Shown here piece after piece: positions 13,515 to 14,058 of a stretch of 14,058 nucleotides of DNA. This DNA is from JAAZBV01 sp964460435. Its GTDB lineage: Bacteria; Desulfobacterota; DSM-4660; Desulfatiglandales; HGW-15. The DNA lies in assembly GCA_964460435.1 (NCBI GenBank), contig CAYWRH010000116.1, positions 1 to 14,058 on the forward strand, read 5' to 3'. The notes under the pieces were generated by a model. That model was not told where the DNA came from. It ran no database searches and saw only the letters and a program-made list of their open reading frames with translations. The number at the start of each line of letters is the position of its first letter. Within the stretch, counting starts at the first letter, position 1. Made by a program: the position numbers and the translations under genes.

Positions 13515-14048
13515 ATGAAAAAGATTTTAGGGATTTTATTATGCATTGGTTTGCTAGTAATGCCAGTAATGTCTCAGGCTCTTTCATTATATGATGTTGG
13601 TGGGGTTGATAGTTTTTTATTTAATACTTCATTAGGAAACAGCGGTGATCAAACTGAATTAGATTGGGTGAATGAAAAACTTGGTACTAATTATACAATG
13701 GATGAATTTAACAAGATAGAGACCAATAACGGAAATGGTTGGATCGGAATAGATAATTATGCTTCAATATATGCATATAATGTAGAAAATATTCAACCTG
13801 CATATTTTTTAGTCAAAATAGGGGCAAAGAAGGATGATAGTGATACTTTCTTATATAAGAACATAGGAGACCTTGGATGGGCTGTAATTAATCTGGTGGG
13901 TGAATCTTTCACTATTAAAGAAGTTGGTAAACTAAGCCATTTAGACACCTTTGGGTCTACTCCCGTTCCCGAACCAGCAACAATGCTTCTTCTTGGTTCA
14001 GGCTTGGTAGGGCTTGCAGGTTTTGGAAGAAGGAAATTTATAAAGTAA
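13515..14048 (+). CDS. PEP-CTERM sorting-domain protein (exosortase substrate)
   Basis: 177 residues, complete. An N-terminal signal peptide (MKKILGILLCIGLLVMPVMS, likely cut after SQA) leads to a mature domain rich in Asp, Asn, Gly and aromatics. The C-terminus is a classic PEP-CTERM signal: V-P-E-P-A (151-155), a hydrophobic helix (157-171) and the basic tail GRRKFIK. In this system the protein crosses the inner membrane via Sec and is processed at the PEP motif by exosortase for display or release, usually with exopolysaccharide. The body, including TELDWVNEKLG, YFLVKIG, LGWAVINL and VGKLSH, resembles a recurrent family of small PEP-CTERM proteins. The gene is clearly more AT-rich than its neighbours. 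It is controlled by the sigma-54 promoter at 13435-13450. No exosortase, EPS genes or prsK/prsR lie in the window, normal for scattered substrates. Confidence 0.93.
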   Translation: MKKILGILLCIGLLVMPVMSQALSLYDVGGVDSFLFNTSLGNSGDQTELDWVNEKLGTNYTMDEFNKIETNNGNGWIGIDNYASIYAYNVENIQPAYFLVKIGAKKDDSDTFLYKNIGDLGWAVINLVGESFTIKEVGKLSHLDTFGSTPVPEPATMLLLGSGLVGLAGFGRRKFIK

Positions 14049-14058
14049 TAAATTGATC

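Overview
The window (about 14 kb, moderate GC with frequent AT-rich gaps) looks like chromosome of a Gram-negative, probably anaerobic bacterium of the Desulfobacterota (deltaproteobacterial) type. This is inference from gene content: a PEP-CTERM exosortase substrate behind a textbook sigma-54 promoter, a lipoprotein with a Gram-negative-style lipobox, an AraC regulator, and no transposase, integrase or phage gene. There is no rRNA, no recognisable tRNA and no CRISPR array.

Layout. (1) Positions 13-1434, minus strand: two genes reading leftward. One encodes an unrecognised 176-residue protein. The other encodes a membrane-anchored protein with a secretin/TonB short N-terminal (STN)-like module and a C-terminal segment resembling the propeptide/inhibitor domain of subtilases. 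(2) Positions 1553-5775, plus strand: a SWIM zinc-finger SNF2-family ATPase, then after 29 bp a secreted YdcF/DUF218 protein. (3) Position 5777 to about 11991: an AraC-type regulator (minus) divergent from a compact three-gene operon (plus). The operon encodes a NagB-like deaminase fused to a PIG-L/LmbE-like deacetylase, a ROK-like sugar kinase whose start overlaps it by 11 bp, and an SSS-family sodium:solute symporter. (4) Positions 12113-13045: a lipoprotein with repeated acidic motifs suggesting a beta-propeller. (5) Positions 13046-14048: a long AT-rich intergenic region with several inverted repeats and a -24/-12 promoter, then an AT-rich PEP-CTERM protein gene.

How the genes may work together. 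The symporter, kinase, deacetylase and deaminase domains together make a plausible amino-sugar route: uptake, phosphorylation, N-deacetylation, then deamination/isomerisation. The PIG-L domain could stand in for NagA, and the adjacent AraC protein is the probable regulator. The main caution is that the NagB domain has isoleucine where NagB has its catalytic-triad glutamate (E. coli Glu148), so its chemistry may differ. The PEP-CTERM gene appears to be an independent RpoN-controlled unit with a palindrome upstream that could bind an enhancer-binding protein. Its exosortase is not in the window.
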